NCBI GenBank assembly: GCA_039587535.1 | Contig: JBDHIF010000016.1 | Location: 44,048 to 108,047 of the forward strand | Length of the DNA stretch: 64,000 nucleotides | Source: JAWLHJ01 sp039587535 | GTDB lineage: Bacteria; Gemmatimonadota; Gemmatimonadetes; Longimicrobiales; Gaopeijiaceae | Direction: 5' to 3' | Shown here: in pieces, positions 26,314 through 35,539 of the stretch | Position numbering within the stretch: the first letter of the stretch is position 1 | Layout: every line of letters begins with the position of its first letter | Notes under the pieces: generated by a model | Database searches by the model: none | Told to the model about the DNA's origin: nothing | Seen by the model: only the letters and a program-made list of their open reading frames with translations | Translations under genes and position numbers: made by a program

Positions 26314-29220
26314 ATGGACGACACGCTTTTCGACAGCTTGAACGCCGCGTACGCCCAGGCGATGTACGAGCAGTTCGCCCGCAACCCCGACGCGGTGCCC
26401 AGCGAGTGGCGTCGGCTCTTTGCCGACGGCGGAGCCCAGGCCCTCGCAGAAGGGCTCATCCGGCCAGATCAGCTGAACGGCCACCGGAGCGGGGCAGCGG
26501 AGACACCTGCCGCACCCGCTCGCGTGACTCCCGAGCAGACCCGAGCGGACCGTGCAGCCGTCTCGGACGAAGCGGCGGACATGCTGCACACGAAGCTTCC
26601 CGCGATCTCCCGAGCCACCGCGCTGGTGCAGGCGTTCCGGGACCACGGGCATCAGCTGGCTCGCATCGACCCGTTGGGCTCGGAGCCCCCAGGGCACCCG
26701 CAGCTGTCCCCGGCGTTCTTCGGCACCTCGATCGAGGAGTTGGCCGAGCTTCCGGCGTCCCTCATCCTGGACGACGCCGAGGAGGGGATGTCCGTGGCCG
26801 ACGCGCTGCACAGCTTGAGCGAGATCTACGCTGGCTCGATCGGCTACGAGTTCGAGCACCTCGACGACCACGTGAAGGTGTCCTGGCTCTGGAAGCAGGT
26901 GGAAGCCGGCGCGCATACGGGGACACTGTCTGCCGAGGAGAAAAGGGATCTTCTGGAGCGGCTGTCTCAGGTGGAAGGGCTCGAGCAATTTCTCCACCGG
27001 GCCTACCTGGGTCAGAAGCGATTCTCGGTCGAGGGCAACGACGCGCTCATCCCTATGCTGGATCTGGCCATCCGGCTCGCGGCACGGAATGGCGGACGGA
27101 AGGTGGTCATCGGAGCCGCGCACCGGGGCCGGCTGAATATCCTGACGCACACCGTGGGCGTCTCCTACGGCGAGCTCCTGGCCGAGTTCGAGGGACCGTC
27201 GTACAAGGGTGGGCAGCTGGACGTCGGCGGTACCGGCGACGTGAAGTATCACCACGGCGGCCGGGGACGGCGGGTCTTCAGCGAGGGTGAGGAGATCGAC
27301 GTCTCTCTCGCGCCGAACCCCAGCCACCTCGAGTTTGTGAACCCGGTGGTGATCGGGATGGCCCGATCCCACCAATTCGAAAGCTCGTCCGGCAATGCCC
27401 GCCTCGACACCGACGCCGTGGTTCCCCTGCTCATGCATGGTGACGCGGCCTTCGCGGCCGAGGGCGTCGTGGCCGAGACCCTGAACATGGCCCGTCTCGA
27501 CGGCTACGATGTCGGCGGGACGGTCCACGTGATCGTGAACAACCAGGTCGGCTTCACCACCGATCCCGGCGACGCTCGCTCGACCCATTACTCCAGCGAC
27601 CTGGCGAAGGGGTACGGGATCCCGGTGGTGCACGTGAACGCCGACGACCCTGAGGCCTGCTTGGCGGCTATGCGACTGGCCATGGCCTACCGGAAGGAGT
27701 TCGGTGACGACTTCGTTATCGACCTGGTCGGGTACCGGCGCTTCGGACACAACGAGGGAGACGAGCCTGCCTATACGCAGCCGGTCCTGTACCGCAAGAT
27801 CGCCGAGCACCCCACCGTGCGAGCACATTACGCCGAGCGGCTCGTGTCCGAGGGAGTGGTCACCGAAGACGACGTGTCGGGACTCCAGGAGGAGATCTCC
27901 AGCACGCTGCGGAACGCGCAGGACAGTGTGCGAGAGCGGCTGGCAGCCGAGAGCGGAGGCGCGGCGGATTCCGGAGCGGACGCGGACCGCGACCCCGAGC
28001 GAGACCAGGACTCCTCAGACATCGTCGATCCCTCGGAGACGGGCGTCCCGTTCGAGGTTCTGGAACGGATCAACCAGGTCACCGTGACCGTGCCGGAGGG
28101 CTTCACCCCTCACGACAAGCTATGGCGCCAGCTGTCCCGTCGGGCCAAGGACTTCTCCACGGACCGTGCCATCGACTGGGGGCACGCGGAGGCTCTGGCG
28201 TTCGGCACCCTGCTTATCGACGGGATCCCCATCCGGCTTACCGGTCAGGATGCCGAGCGGGGCACGTTCAGCCATCGACATCTGGTGCTTCACGACTCCG
28301 AGACTGGGGACGAGGTCGTCCCCCTTCAGGCCGTGGCGGATACCAGGCTGGAGGTCTACAACTCGCCGCTCACCGAGACCGCCGTGGTCGGCTTCGAGTA
28401 CGGATACTCCGTCGCGGTGGACAAAGACGTCGTGCTCTGGGAGGCCCAGTTCGGCGACTTCGTGAACGTGGCCCAGGTGATGATCGACCAGTTCCTCTCC
28501 TCCGGGCTGACCAAGTGGGGACAGCACTCGCGACTCACGCTGCTCCTGCCCCACGGCTACGAGGGGCAGGGACCGGAGCACTCGAGCGCGCGGCTGGAGC
28601 GGTTCCTTCAGCTCTGCGCCGAGGGGAACATGCGGGTGACCTATCCGACGACACCGGGCCAATTCTTCCACCTGCTCCGGAGGCAGGCGCTGCGGCGACC
28701 GGAGCGGCCGATGATCGTGATGACGCCGAAGAGCCTCCTACGGCATCCCATGGCGACGTCAAAGGTCTCCGAGCTCACCGAGGGCACCTTCCGGCACGTG
28801 TTGCCGGACCCGATGGTGGAAGATCCGGACAAGGTAGAACGCTTGGTCCTCTGCACTGGCAAGATCTACTACGACATCGCCGGACATGCTCGCCGTGGTG
28901 AAGCGGGCAACGTGGCCATCGCTCGCATGGAGCTGCTGTATCCTTTCCCCAACGAACAGCTGGAGGAGCTCCTCGCGTCGTTCCCCAACCTGACACAGGT
29001 GGTGTGGGCCCAGGAGGAGCCCCGCAACATGGGAGCTCTCACCTTCGTCGGTCCTCGTCTTCGCCCCCTGGTCCCTCGCAAAGTGGGCCTGTCGTATACG
29101 GCTCGGCCCGAACGGGCCAGTCCCGCTGAAGGGAAGGCCCAGCATCACGTCAAGCAGCAGCAGCGCCTGGTGCTCGAGGCTTTGGGGTTGGAAGGGACGG
29201 CCGAGGAAGGCACCATCTGA
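26314..29220 (+). CDS. sucA: 2-oxoglutarate dehydrogenase E1 component
   Basis: 968 aa, thiamine-diphosphate-dependent E1 of the TCA-cycle complex; it decarboxylates 2-oxoglutarate and passes succinyl to E2. N-terminal E1/E2-binding segment (DSLNAAYAQAMYEQFARNP), then RLNILTHTVG, HLEFVNPVVIG and VHVIVNNQVGFTTDP of the ThDP domain, RRFGHNEGDEPAYTQP, and the transketolase-like C-terminal domain (FEYGYSVA, LTLLLPHGYEGQGPEHSSARLERFLQ). ATG 26314 was picked because it gives the family N-terminus and has CAGGA just upstream; the frame is open back to 26152 but that stretch shows no homology. An acidic linker of ~35 residues near residue 560 is unusual. No sucB or lpd follows. Confidence 0.93.
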   Translation: MDDTLFDSLNAAYAQAMYEQFARNPDAVPSEWRRLFADGGAQALAEGLIRPDQLNGHRSGAAETPAAPARVTPEQTRADRAAVSDEAADMLHTKLPAISRATALVQAFRDHGHQLARIDPLGSEPPGHPQLSPAFFGTSIEELAELPASLILDDAEEGMSVADALHSLSEIYAGSIGYEFEHLDDHVKVSWLWKQVEAGAHTGTLSAEEKRDLLERLSQVEGLEQFLHRAYLGQKRFSVEGNDALIPMLDLAIRLAARNGGRKVVIGAAHRGRLNILTHTVGVSYGELLAEFEGPSYKGGQLDVGGTGDVKYHHGGRGRRVFSEGEEIDVSLAPNPSHLEFVNPVVIGMARSHQFESSSGNARLDTDAVVPLLMHGDAAFAAEGVVAETLNMARLDGYDVGGTVHVIVNNQVGFTTDPGDARSTHYSSDLAKGYGIPVVHVNADDPEACLAAMRLAMAYRKEFGDDFVIDLVGYRRFGHNEGDEPAYTQPVLYRKIAEHPTVRAHYAERLVSEGVVTEDDVSGLQEEISSTLRNAQDSVRERLAAESGGAADSGADADRDPERDQDSSDIVDPSETGVPFEVLERINQVTVTVPEGFTPHDKLWRQLSRRAKDFSTDRAIDWGHAEALAFGTLLIDGIPIRLTGQDAERGTFSHRHLVLHDSETGDEVVPLQAVADTRLEVYNSPLTETAVVGFEYGYSVAVDKDVVLWEAQFGDFVNVAQVMIDQFLSSGLTKWGQHSRLTLLLPHGYEGQGPEHSSARLERFLQLCAEGNMRVTYPTTPGQFFHLLRRQALRRPERPMIVMTPKSLLRHPMATSKVSELTEGTFRHVLPDPMVEDPDKVERLVLCTGKIYYDIAGHARRGEAGNVAIARMELLYPFPNEQLEELLASFPNLTQVVWAQEEPRNMGALTFVGPRLRPLVPRKVGLSYTARPERASPAEGKAQHHVKQQQRLVLEALGLEGTAEEGTI

Positions 29221-29518
29221 CGGACTCCGGGCGATCCTCCGGGTCGTAACGGACGCCCAGGGAACCAGGAGCTCCTTCGAGCCTCGCCTCTCGACTCCCC
29301 AGCGCAGCAGGCGCTCCGCGAAGCCGGGGTTCGACTGCACCACACGGCCAGCTTCGGCAGCATGTTGGGCCAGAGGCACGCGACGGATGACCGGGTGGAG
29401 CGTTCGATCCAGCCGCCCGGTGATCACCTCGAGCTCGAGAGCACGGGCCCCATCTCCAGCCGTGTCACCTGTCCACTACATCCTGCAACCGCCGAGCCGC
29501 CTTGGCTAACTTCCTCCC
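29221..29518. other. Intergenic region after sucA; unexplained minus-strand open frame
   Basis: No terminator hairpin found. On the minus strand a frame runs open from about 29464 through this region and on into antisense of sucA. Its part within the gap (ELEVITGRLDRTLHP, QSNPGFAERLLRWGVE, SKELLVPWASVTTRR) looks protein-like, with a possible GTG start at 29427, but there is no Shine-Dalgarno and no family I recognise. It may be a remnant or chance. Confidence 0.3.
29507..29512 (+). promoter_or_regulatory. -10 box placed for a leaderless transcript
   Basis: TAACTT ends 6 nt before the ATG at 29519; no Shine-Dalgarno lies between them. No good -35 hexamer. Confidence 0.35.
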
Positions 29519-30343
29519 ATGAAGCTTCCTTTCGACCTGGACCGGCCCCTGGTGTTCTTCGATCTGGAAACCACGGGGCTCGACTTGAAGAACGACCGCA
29601 TCGTCGAGTTGGCGCTCATCAAGGTGACGCCGCACGGGGACGTGCTGGAACGGGTGCGCCGATTCAATCCGGAGATGCCCATCCCGCCCGAAGCCACGGC
29701 CGTGCATGGAATCACAGACGCAGACGTGGCCGACGAAGAGCCGTTCTGCCGACGGGCGAGAGGATTGGCGGAGATCCTCGACGGCTGCGACCTGAGCGGG
29801 TTCAACGTTCGACGTTACGACATCCCGCTGCTGCTGGCCGAGTTCAAGCGGTGCGGGGTGCCCTTCCCTTTGGATGGGCGACGAATCGTGGATATGCAGA
29901 ACATCTTCCACCGGGAAGAGCCGCGGGATCTCTCCGCGGCGGCCCGCTTCTATCTGGAGCGCGAGCACGAGGAAGCGCACACGGCCCTGGGCGACATCCG
30001 GACCTCGGCGGCAGTGCTCGGGGCCCAGCTGGAACGGTACGCCGATCTCCCCAAGGACCTGGAGGGATTGCACGCCTACTGTGAGGAGTACGCACCCATT
30101 CGCACGGAGCTGGATCGCTGGTTCGGCACACCGGACGACGGACGTCCCTTCCGCCGTGGCAAGCACACCGGACGACCACTGGACGAGGTGGCGGCTTCGG
30201 ACCCCAGCTACCTCGAATGGATGCTCAGCGCGGACGACATGGACGAGGAGGTCTGCGACCTCGTTCGGGACGCGCTGGTCCGGAAGATGTCCACCTCGAA
30301 GACCTCGGATGGACCGGGCACAAAAGGACGTGGTGGGGGTTGA
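29519..30343 (+). CDS. DnaQ-like 3'-5' exonuclease with C-terminal DUF3820-like domain
   Basis: 274 aa. DEDDh exonuclease motifs: ExoI LVFFDLETTGLD (Asp, Glu), ExoII LSGFNVRRYDIPLL (Asp), and ExoIII EEAHTALGDIRTSA (His, Asp). After the ~180-residue nuclease domain comes RGKHTGRPLDEVAASDPSYLEWML, a short module found in DUF3820/exonuclease-X-like proteins. Predicted to trim single-stranded DNA (or RNA) 3' ends; not a polymerase proofreading subunit judging by size. It begins MKLPFDLDRPLVFFD directly after a -10-like box. Confidence 0.85.
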   Translation: MKLPFDLDRPLVFFDLETTGLDLKNDRIVELALIKVTPHGDVLERVRRFNPEMPIPPEATAVHGITDADVADEEPFCRRARGLAEILDGCDLSGFNVRRYDIPLLLAEFKRCGVPFPLDGRRIVDMQNIFHREEPRDLSAAARFYLEREHEEAHTALGDIRTSAAVLGAQLERYADLPKDLEGLHAYCEEYAPIRTELDRWFGTPDDGRPFRRGKHTGRPLDEVAASDPSYLEWMLSADDMDEEVCDLVRDALVRKMSTSKTSDGPGTKGRGGG

Positions 30344-30407
30344 TGTCGGGCCGGAGCCCACCCCGCCCCGACTTCCCATCCTGTAAGCAGCCACCGGATT
30401 CGCGCCA

Positions 30408-30791
30408 ATGATGCTCTTCCACGCCCATTCCGGCTTTCGCTATCTGGTCCTCCTCACCGGCGTGATCGTCATTCTCTACGCGCTCTGGGGCGTGTTCAGC
30501 AAGCGGCCGTACGACAAGACGATGCGGGTCCTCTCGCTCTCGTTCATCCTGTCGGTCGACCTGACAGCTCTTCTGGGCGTGTCGTATCTCTTCGTCGGCA
30601 CCTTCTATCCGCAGCTCGGCGGGCACATCGTGACCATGATCCTCGCGGTGATCGTCGCTCACGTCGTTTCCGCCGTGATGAAGCGGCGCCCCGTCGAGGA
30701 GCGAACCTACATGCCTCACGTGGTGGGCACGGCCATCGTGCTGGGGCTCGTTGCTACAGGGATCCTCGCCATTGGCCGCCCTGTCCTGTAG
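30408..30791 (+). CDS. Small four-helix inner-membrane protein
   Basis: 127 aa, start MMLFHAHSGFRYLVLLTG. Four predicted membrane helices (about residues 10-28, 40-62, 72-90, 104-122). Histidines H5, H7 near the N-terminus, H72 (QLGGHIVTM), H84 and H103 fall near helix ends, which could ligate haem as in cytochrome b561-like small proteins, but this is not proven. The opening HSGFRY pattern recurs in small membrane proteins of Gemmatimonadota and Bacteroidetes as I recall. Sits 64 bp after the exonuclease and 18 bp before the patatin gene, so likely co-transcribed. Confidence 0.65.
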   Translation: MMLFHAHSGFRYLVLLTGVIVILYALWGVFSKRPYDKTMRVLSLSFILSVDLTALLGVSYLFVGTFYPQLGGHIVTMILAVIVAHVVSAVMKRRPVEERTYMPHVVGTAIVLGLVATGILAIGRPVL

Positions 30792-30809
30792 TCAGCCGAA
30801 GCTCCAACC

Positions 30810-32033
30810 ATGACCACCGCTGCACCACCCCTCTCACCGCTGGAGCCGGCGGAAGACCGCCCGCCCTGCCCCCGTCCGGACGACCTCGGGCTCGTCGTGA
30901 GCGGTGGCGGCGCACGGGCCGCGTACCAGGTCGGTGTGTTGCGGTTCATCGCGCGACGGTTTCCGGATCTCTGCGTCCCATACATCACGGGTGTTTCCGC
31001 CGGGGCCATCAATGCGGCATTGCTGTCCTCCCATCACGGGAGCTTCCTCCAGGCCGTAGACGAGTTGAACCACCTCTGGGGGAACCTGACCGTCGAGGAC
31101 GTATTCAGGGTGGACACCAGGTCGCTGGTAATGAACGGCATACGCTGGCTTCGCCAGCTGGTATCGGGAGGTGTGGGCACGACGGATCCGGTGAAGGGGT
31201 TGGTGGACACCGAGCCCTTACGGCGGTTCCTGTCCGAGGTTCTCCACGCCGTAGACGGTGAGCTCACCGGCATCCGATACAACCTGGATCACGGCTGTCT
31301 CAAGGCCGCTGCCATCAGCACCTCCAGCTACTCTACGGGGCAGTCCGTGACCTGGGTCGAGGGCTCGGAGATCAGGGAGTGGGAACGTCCGCAGCGCACC
31401 GCTCGGAAAGCCACCATCACCGTGGATCACATCATGGCCTCCGCGGCGCTACCCCTGCTCTTTCCGGCGGTACGGATCGGCGACGCATGGTATGGTGACG
31501 GGGGCGTACGGCTCACGGCTCCCCTCTCACCGGCGCTGCATCTCGGGGCTCGGAAGGTGTTGGCCATATCCACGCGTTCAGATCGGTCCGCGCGTGAGGT
31601 CGACCCGTCCACTTTGCACGGCTACCCACCGCCCGCGCAGGTGGTGGGGATGCTCATGAATTCCATCTTCCTGGACCTCCTGGACCACGACGCCATGCGT
31701 CTGGAGCGGCTGAACCGGCTCCTCCAGCGGCTTCCTCCGGACGAGCGGGAAGGCCTGGCCCCAGTGAGCCTCTTGGCGCTCCGGCCATCCCGGGACCTGG
31801 GTCGACTCGCGAGCCAGTACGAGGCCAAGCTCCCACGGGCGTTCCGATTCCTCACGCGAGGGCTGGGCACGCGCCAGACCCGGAGCCCCGACTTCCTGAG
31901 CTTCGTCCTGTTCCAGCCCGACTACCTCCGGGCGCTGATGGACATCGGCGAAGAGGACGCTCACCGGCAGGCCGACGAGATCGAGGCGTTCCTTTGCACG
32001 CCTGCCCCCAGCCCAGCTACAGGCGCCGGATAG
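30810..32033 (+). CDS. Patatin-like phospholipase
   Basis: 407 aa. Patatin fold: oxyanion loop LVVSGGGARAAYQVGVL, nucleophile elbow ITGVSAGAINAALL (Ser), and catalytic Asp in AWYGDGGVRLTAPL (DG dyad). No signal peptide is obvious, so the enzyme is probably cytoplasmic or secreted by another route. It should hydrolyse acyl ester bonds of phospholipids or lysophospholipids. The C-terminal ~130 residues (after ARKVLAISTRSDRSA) are basic and helical, longer than in minimal patatins and like the RssA/YchK-related larger forms. Starts 18 bp after the small membrane protein gene. Confidence 0.85.
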   Translation: MTTAAPPLSPLEPAEDRPPCPRPDDLGLVVSGGGARAAYQVGVLRFIARRFPDLCVPYITGVSAGAINAALLSSHHGSFLQAVDELNHLWGNLTVEDVFRVDTRSLVMNGIRWLRQLVSGGVGTTDPVKGLVDTEPLRRFLSEVLHAVDGELTGIRYNLDHGCLKAAAISTSSYSTGQSVTWVEGSEIREWERPQRTARKATITVDHIMASAALPLLFPAVRIGDAWYGDGGVRLTAPLSPALHLGARKVLAISTRSDRSAREVDPSTLHGYPPPAQVVGMLMNSIFLDLLDHDAMRLERLNRLLQRLPPDEREGLAPVSLLALRPSRDLGRLASQYEAKLPRAFRFLTRGLGTRQTRSPDFLSFVLFQPDYLRALMDIGEEDAHRQADEIEAFLCTPAPSPATGAG

Positions 32034-32093
32034 ATGGCGAACGCGCCCTGTGCATGGCCGCCGTGAAGGGGCCCGAGGGCGTGCGGGATTGAT

Positions 32094-32099
32094 TAGATT
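32094..32099 (+). promoter_or_regulatory. -10 box upstream of the acyl-CoA dehydrogenase gene
   Basis: TAGATT ends 6 nt before an in-frame ATG at 32106. If this is the promoter the mRNA would start at that ATG, either as a leaderless start or giving a ~48-nt leader to the ATG at 32154. Confidence 0.4.
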
Positions 32100-32153
32100 T
32101 CAAGCATGGCCCGCGAGCCGTCGGACGGGCCCTCCCGAAGAGAGGACATGGTC

Positions 32154-34085
32154 ATGTCGGAACAGAACAAGCTGGCGTCCGAGCTCGAGTCCCGGGAAGT
32201 CGCCGAAGGCGCGCGCGAGCAGAGTTGGGAGAAGAAGAGTTTTGCTCGGGCGCTCTTCGAGGGTCGCTTCGAGCTCGGCTTAGTCTATCCGCATCCGGAA
32301 CCGGACCCCGAGGAACAGGCCCGAGCGGCCGACTTCCTCGAAAGGCTCGATCAGTTCGCCCGGGAGCACATCGACGGAGACGCGCACGACCGCGACGGCT
32401 GGGTCCCTCAAGAAGTCCTCGATGGCCTGGCTGAGATGGGCGCGTTCGGCATCAAGATCTCGCGGGAGTACGGCGGGTTGGGGCTCTCGCAGCTGACCTA
32501 CAACCGAGCCCTCGAGATCGTGTCCTCCCGGTGTGGCGCCACGGGAGCCTTCCTCTCCGCGCACCAGAGCATCGGCGTCCCTGGTCCGATCGAGAAGTTC
32601 GGCACCGAGGAGCAGAAGAAGAAATATCTGCCCAGGCTCGCGAAGGGTGCGCTCTCGGCGTTTGCGCTGACCGAGCCGGACGTGGGCTCCGATCCGGCGA
32701 ACATGTCCACGGTCGCCGAGCTCTCCGAGGACGGCAGCCACTGGATTCTGAACGGTGAGAAGCTCTGGACCACGAACGGGCCCCGGGCGGAAGTCATCAT
32801 CGTCATGGCGCGCACCCCGGCGCCTGAGGGATCCAAGAAGCGACCGATCACCGCGTTCGTGGTGGAGACGGAGTGGGAAGGTGTCGAGACGATCCAGGAG
32901 TGCCATTTCATGGGTCTCCGGGCGCTATCCAACGGCATCCTCCGGTTCACAGACGTCAAGGTGCCGCGTGAGAACGTGGTGTGGGGAGAAGGGAAGGGCC
33001 TGAAGCTCGCCCTGATCACCCTGAACGTCGGCCGCCTGGCCCTTCCGGCGTTCTGCGCCGCCGCCGGCAAGGGATCCCTGGAGATGCTCCGGGACTGGGC
33101 CGGCTCCCGGGTACAGTGGGGCAGGCCCATCGGGCAGCACGACGCCATCGCGCAGGCGCTCGCGAAGATGGCCGCCGATACCTTCGCTTTGGAGGCCGTG
33201 GTCGAGCTCACGGCGCTCATGGCGGATTCGGACCGGTTCGACATCCGCCTCGAAGCCGCCATCGCGAAGATGTGGGGAACCGAAGTCGGCTGGGATCTGG
33301 TGAACGACGCGCTTCAGGTTCGAGGCGGTCGCGGATACGAGACCCACGACTCGCTGGCGGCCAGAGGTGAGACGCCCTACCCCATCGAGCGGTATCTGCG
33401 GGACATGCGCATCAACACGATCTTCGAGGGCTCTTCGGAGATCATGCGGCTGTTCATTGCCCGCGAAGCCGTGGACACGCATCTCAGCGTGGCGGGAGAT
33501 CTGGTGGATCCTCGCTCTTCACTGGGAGCGAAAGCCAAGGCGCTCGTCAGGGCCGGGCTCCACTACGTCTGGTGGTATCCTACCCGCTTCTTCGGCTGGA
33601 GCCTCTGGCCCCGATACAGCGGATTCGGCCCTCTGGCGAAGCATCTCCGCTTCGTCGAGCGGACGTCTCGAAGGCTCGCCCGGGCCACGTTCCACGCGAT
33701 GGTCCGCTTCGGCCCGGGGTTGGAAAGGCGTCAGGCCGTCTTGGGACGGATCGTGGACGTGGGTGCCGAGCTCATGGTCATGACCGCCGTGGTCGTGCGC
33801 GCACGCTGGCTGGTCGAGAAGGGGTCCGACGCCCCCGGGGCGAACACCCTGGCCGACTTGTACTGCCGCCAGGCCCGGCGCCGAATCAAGGATCGATTCC
33901 GCGCGCTGTTCAAGAACGACGACACCGAAGGCTATTCGGTCGCTCGTCGCTACCTGGACGGTGATTTCGAGTGGCTCGAAAAGGGTGTCGTCTCGGCCGC
34001 CATCTACCGGCAGAAGGTGGAGAACGGGCCCGCCGACGTTCCCGCGCCTGCGCCTCGGCGGGAGACCGCCGGCGCGGCCGTGTGA
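32154..34085 (+). CDS. Acyl-CoA dehydrogenase (ACAD9/VLCAD-like, long C-terminal extension)
   Basis: 643 aa from ATG 32154, which has AGAGGA 7 nt upstream; ATG 32106 (leaderless candidate) would add 16 residues. N-, middle and C-terminal ACAD domains: FALTEPDVGSDPANM and WILNGEKLWTTNG in the middle domain, RVQWGRPIGQHDAIAQ, and FEGSSEIMRLFIARE carrying the catalytic Glu region. FAD-dependent alpha-beta oxidation of acyl-CoA in beta-oxidation. About 200 residues follow the core, with a hydrophobic stretch (HYVWWYPTRFFGWSLWP), as in membrane-associated very-long-chain enzymes. No ETF or hydratase genes adjoin. Confidence 0.9.
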   Translation: MSEQNKLASELESREVAEGAREQSWEKKSFARALFEGRFELGLVYPHPEPDPEEQARAADFLERLDQFAREHIDGDAHDRDGWVPQEVLDGLAEMGAFGIKISREYGGLGLSQLTYNRALEIVSSRCGATGAFLSAHQSIGVPGPIEKFGTEEQKKKYLPRLAKGALSAFALTEPDVGSDPANMSTVAELSEDGSHWILNGEKLWTTNGPRAEVIIVMARTPAPEGSKKRPITAFVVETEWEGVETIQECHFMGLRALSNGILRFTDVKVPRENVVWGEGKGLKLALITLNVGRLALPAFCAAAGKGSLEMLRDWAGSRVQWGRPIGQHDAIAQALAKMAADTFALEAVVELTALMADSDRFDIRLEAAIAKMWGTEVGWDLVNDALQVRGGRGYETHDSLAARGETPYPIERYLRDMRINTIFEGSSEIMRLFIAREAVDTHLSVAGDLVDPRSSLGAKAKALVRAGLHYVWWYPTRFFGWSLWPRYSGFGPLAKHLRFVERTSRRLARATFHAMVRFGPGLERRQAVLGRIVDVGAELMVMTAVVVRARWLVEKGSDAPGANTLADLYCRQARRRIKDRFRALFKNDDTEGYSVARRYLDGDFEWLEKGVVSAAIYRQKVENGPADVPAPAPRRETAGAAV

Positions 34086-34109
34086 GGGATCACTGAAGGT
34101 GTTCCGCAC

Positions 34110-35057
34110 GTGATTGACTCCGGTAGCCCGGGACGGCCGCTCCACCCCAGAGGCTTCGTCGTCACCGTTGTCTGGACACTCGGTCTTCTGTTCCTCGGAA
34201 GCGTGGTCCATGCGACCGAGTCCAGCCTGGCCTGTCCGGACTGGCCGACGTGCTTCGGGAGCATGGTGCCGGAGATGACCGGTGGGGTCTTCTGGGAGCA
34301 CCTGCACCGCTTGGTCGCGGGTGGACTCGTCCTGATCTTCGCGGTGACCACCTGGCTGGCACGGAAGGAGACTTCGGACCGGCCATGGATCTTTCGAGCC
34401 TGCCTCGCGGGAGTCGGGCTCCTTCTGGTCCAGTCGGTGTTCGGCGGGATCACGGTCATCTACCAGCTGCCCACCGCCGTCTCCACCTCCCACCTCTCCC
34501 TGGCCTTCATCTTCGTGTCGCTGGCCACCGTGCTCGCTTCATCTACCGCCTGGAGGTCGCGGAGCCTCACCATGGCCTCCGAGTCCGCTGGCCGGCTCCG
34601 CCGATTCGCGACCGTGGGGGCGGCGCTGGTCTTCACGCAATCCGTGCTGGGGGCTCTGGTACGACACCTCGATGCGGGTCTCTCGTGCCCCGATGCACCC
34701 CTTTGTCTGGGGCAAGTGGTTCCACCGCTGGTGAACCCGCTCATCACCACCCACTTCGCCCACCGGGTGCTGGGCATCGTCACGGCACTCGGCCTCATCG
34801 CGTTGGCGGTGTGGGCCGGCAGGGCTGGCGTTCCGAAGCCCATTCGCCGGTGGACCACCGTCGCGGCCTGGTTGGTGGTGGGTCAGGTGGGGCTCGGATT
34901 CGCGTCCGTCCTCTCGGTGCTCGCCGTCGTGCCGGTGTCCGTGCACACCCTGGTCGCGGCATCGCTCCTGGTCGTCCTTGTCCATGTGGCCACGACCGCG
35001 GCACAGGTCGAGGCCCCCTCCGAGACACCCGAGGCGGCGGGCACGGCGTGGACCTGA
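34110..35057 (+). CDS. ctaA: Haem A synthase (COX15/CtaA family)
   Basis: 315 aa from GTG 34110 with AAGGTG ~9 nt upstream. Eight membrane helices; the four haem-ligand histidines are seen in EHLHRLVAG, STSHLSLAF, TTHFAHRVLG and VHTLVAAS. Cysteine pairs ACPDWPTCFG and SCPDAPLCLG are the extracytoplasmic disulphide sites of this family. The enzyme oxidises haem O methyl to formyl, making haem A for cytochrome oxidase. Its end overlaps the DUF420 gene by 10 nt, so both serve cytochrome oxidase biogenesis; ctaB and the oxidase genes are not here. Confidence 0.9.
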   Translation: MIDSGSPGRPLHPRGFVVTVVWTLGLLFLGSVVHATESSLACPDWPTCFGSMVPEMTGGVFWEHLHRLVAGGLVLIFAVTTWLARKETSDRPWIFRACLAGVGLLLVQSVFGGITVIYQLPTAVSTSHLSLAFIFVSLATVLASSTAWRSRSLTMASESAGRLRRFATVGAALVFTQSVLGALVRHLDAGLSCPDAPLCLGQVVPPLVNPLITTHFAHRVLGIVTALGLIALAVWAGRAGVPKPIRRWTTVAAWLVVGQVGLGFASVLSVLAVVPVSVHTLVAASLLVVLVHVATTAAQVEAPSETPEAAGTAWT

Positions 35058-35485
35058 CACGGCTCGGCGACACGCTCGCGGCCGTGAACGCGGGGCTGAA
35101 CGCCACGAGCGCGGCAGCGCTCTTCGTCGGCCTTTACTTCATCAAACAGAGGGATCGCGCGCGCCACCAACGCGCAATGCTCACCGCTGTCGGAGCCTCG
35201 GCCCTCTTCCTGGTTTTCTACCTGACCAGGGTCGCGCTCACCGGCACGCACGAGTTCGCGGGCCCCGGTGCGGCGCGCGTGGTCTACCTGGCCATCCTTC
35301 TCACCCACATGGTGCTGGCCGTCATCGTGGTGCCGCTGGTGCTGCGGCTCCTCTATCTGGCGCGAGCGGAGCGATTCGACGAACACGCCCGCCTGGCACG
35401 TTGGACCTTCCCCATCTGGGCCTACGTGTCCGTCACCGGCCTGGTGGTCTACCTCCTGCTCTATCAGGTCTACGGGTACGTCTGA
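35048..35485 (+). CDS. DUF420 (CtaM-like) membrane protein
   Basis: 145 aa from GTG 35048, which lies 10 nt inside the ctaA end. Four membrane helices: AAVNAGLNATSAAALFVGLYF, AMLTAVGASALFLVFYL, VVYLAILLTHMVLAVIVVP and FPIWAYVSVTGLVVYLLLY. The pattern N-x-x-LN-x(n)-R-x-x-H near the N-terminus and LxTHM in helix 3 match DUF420 proteins, which in Bacillus/Staphylococcus (CtaM) are needed for active haem-copper oxidase. Placement behind haem A synthase supports that role. Confidence 0.85.
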   Translation: MDLTRLGDTLAAVNAGLNATSAAALFVGLYFIKQRDRARHQRAMLTAVGASALFLVFYLTRVALTGTHEFAGPGAARVVYLAILLTHMVLAVIVVPLVLRLLYLARAERFDEHARLARWTFPIWAYVSVTGLVVYLLLYQVYGYV

Positions 35486-35539
35486 CCGACGCAGGCAGCT
35501 TCAGCGACCGGCGATCCCGGTTCAAGCCGAGGACCCGAG

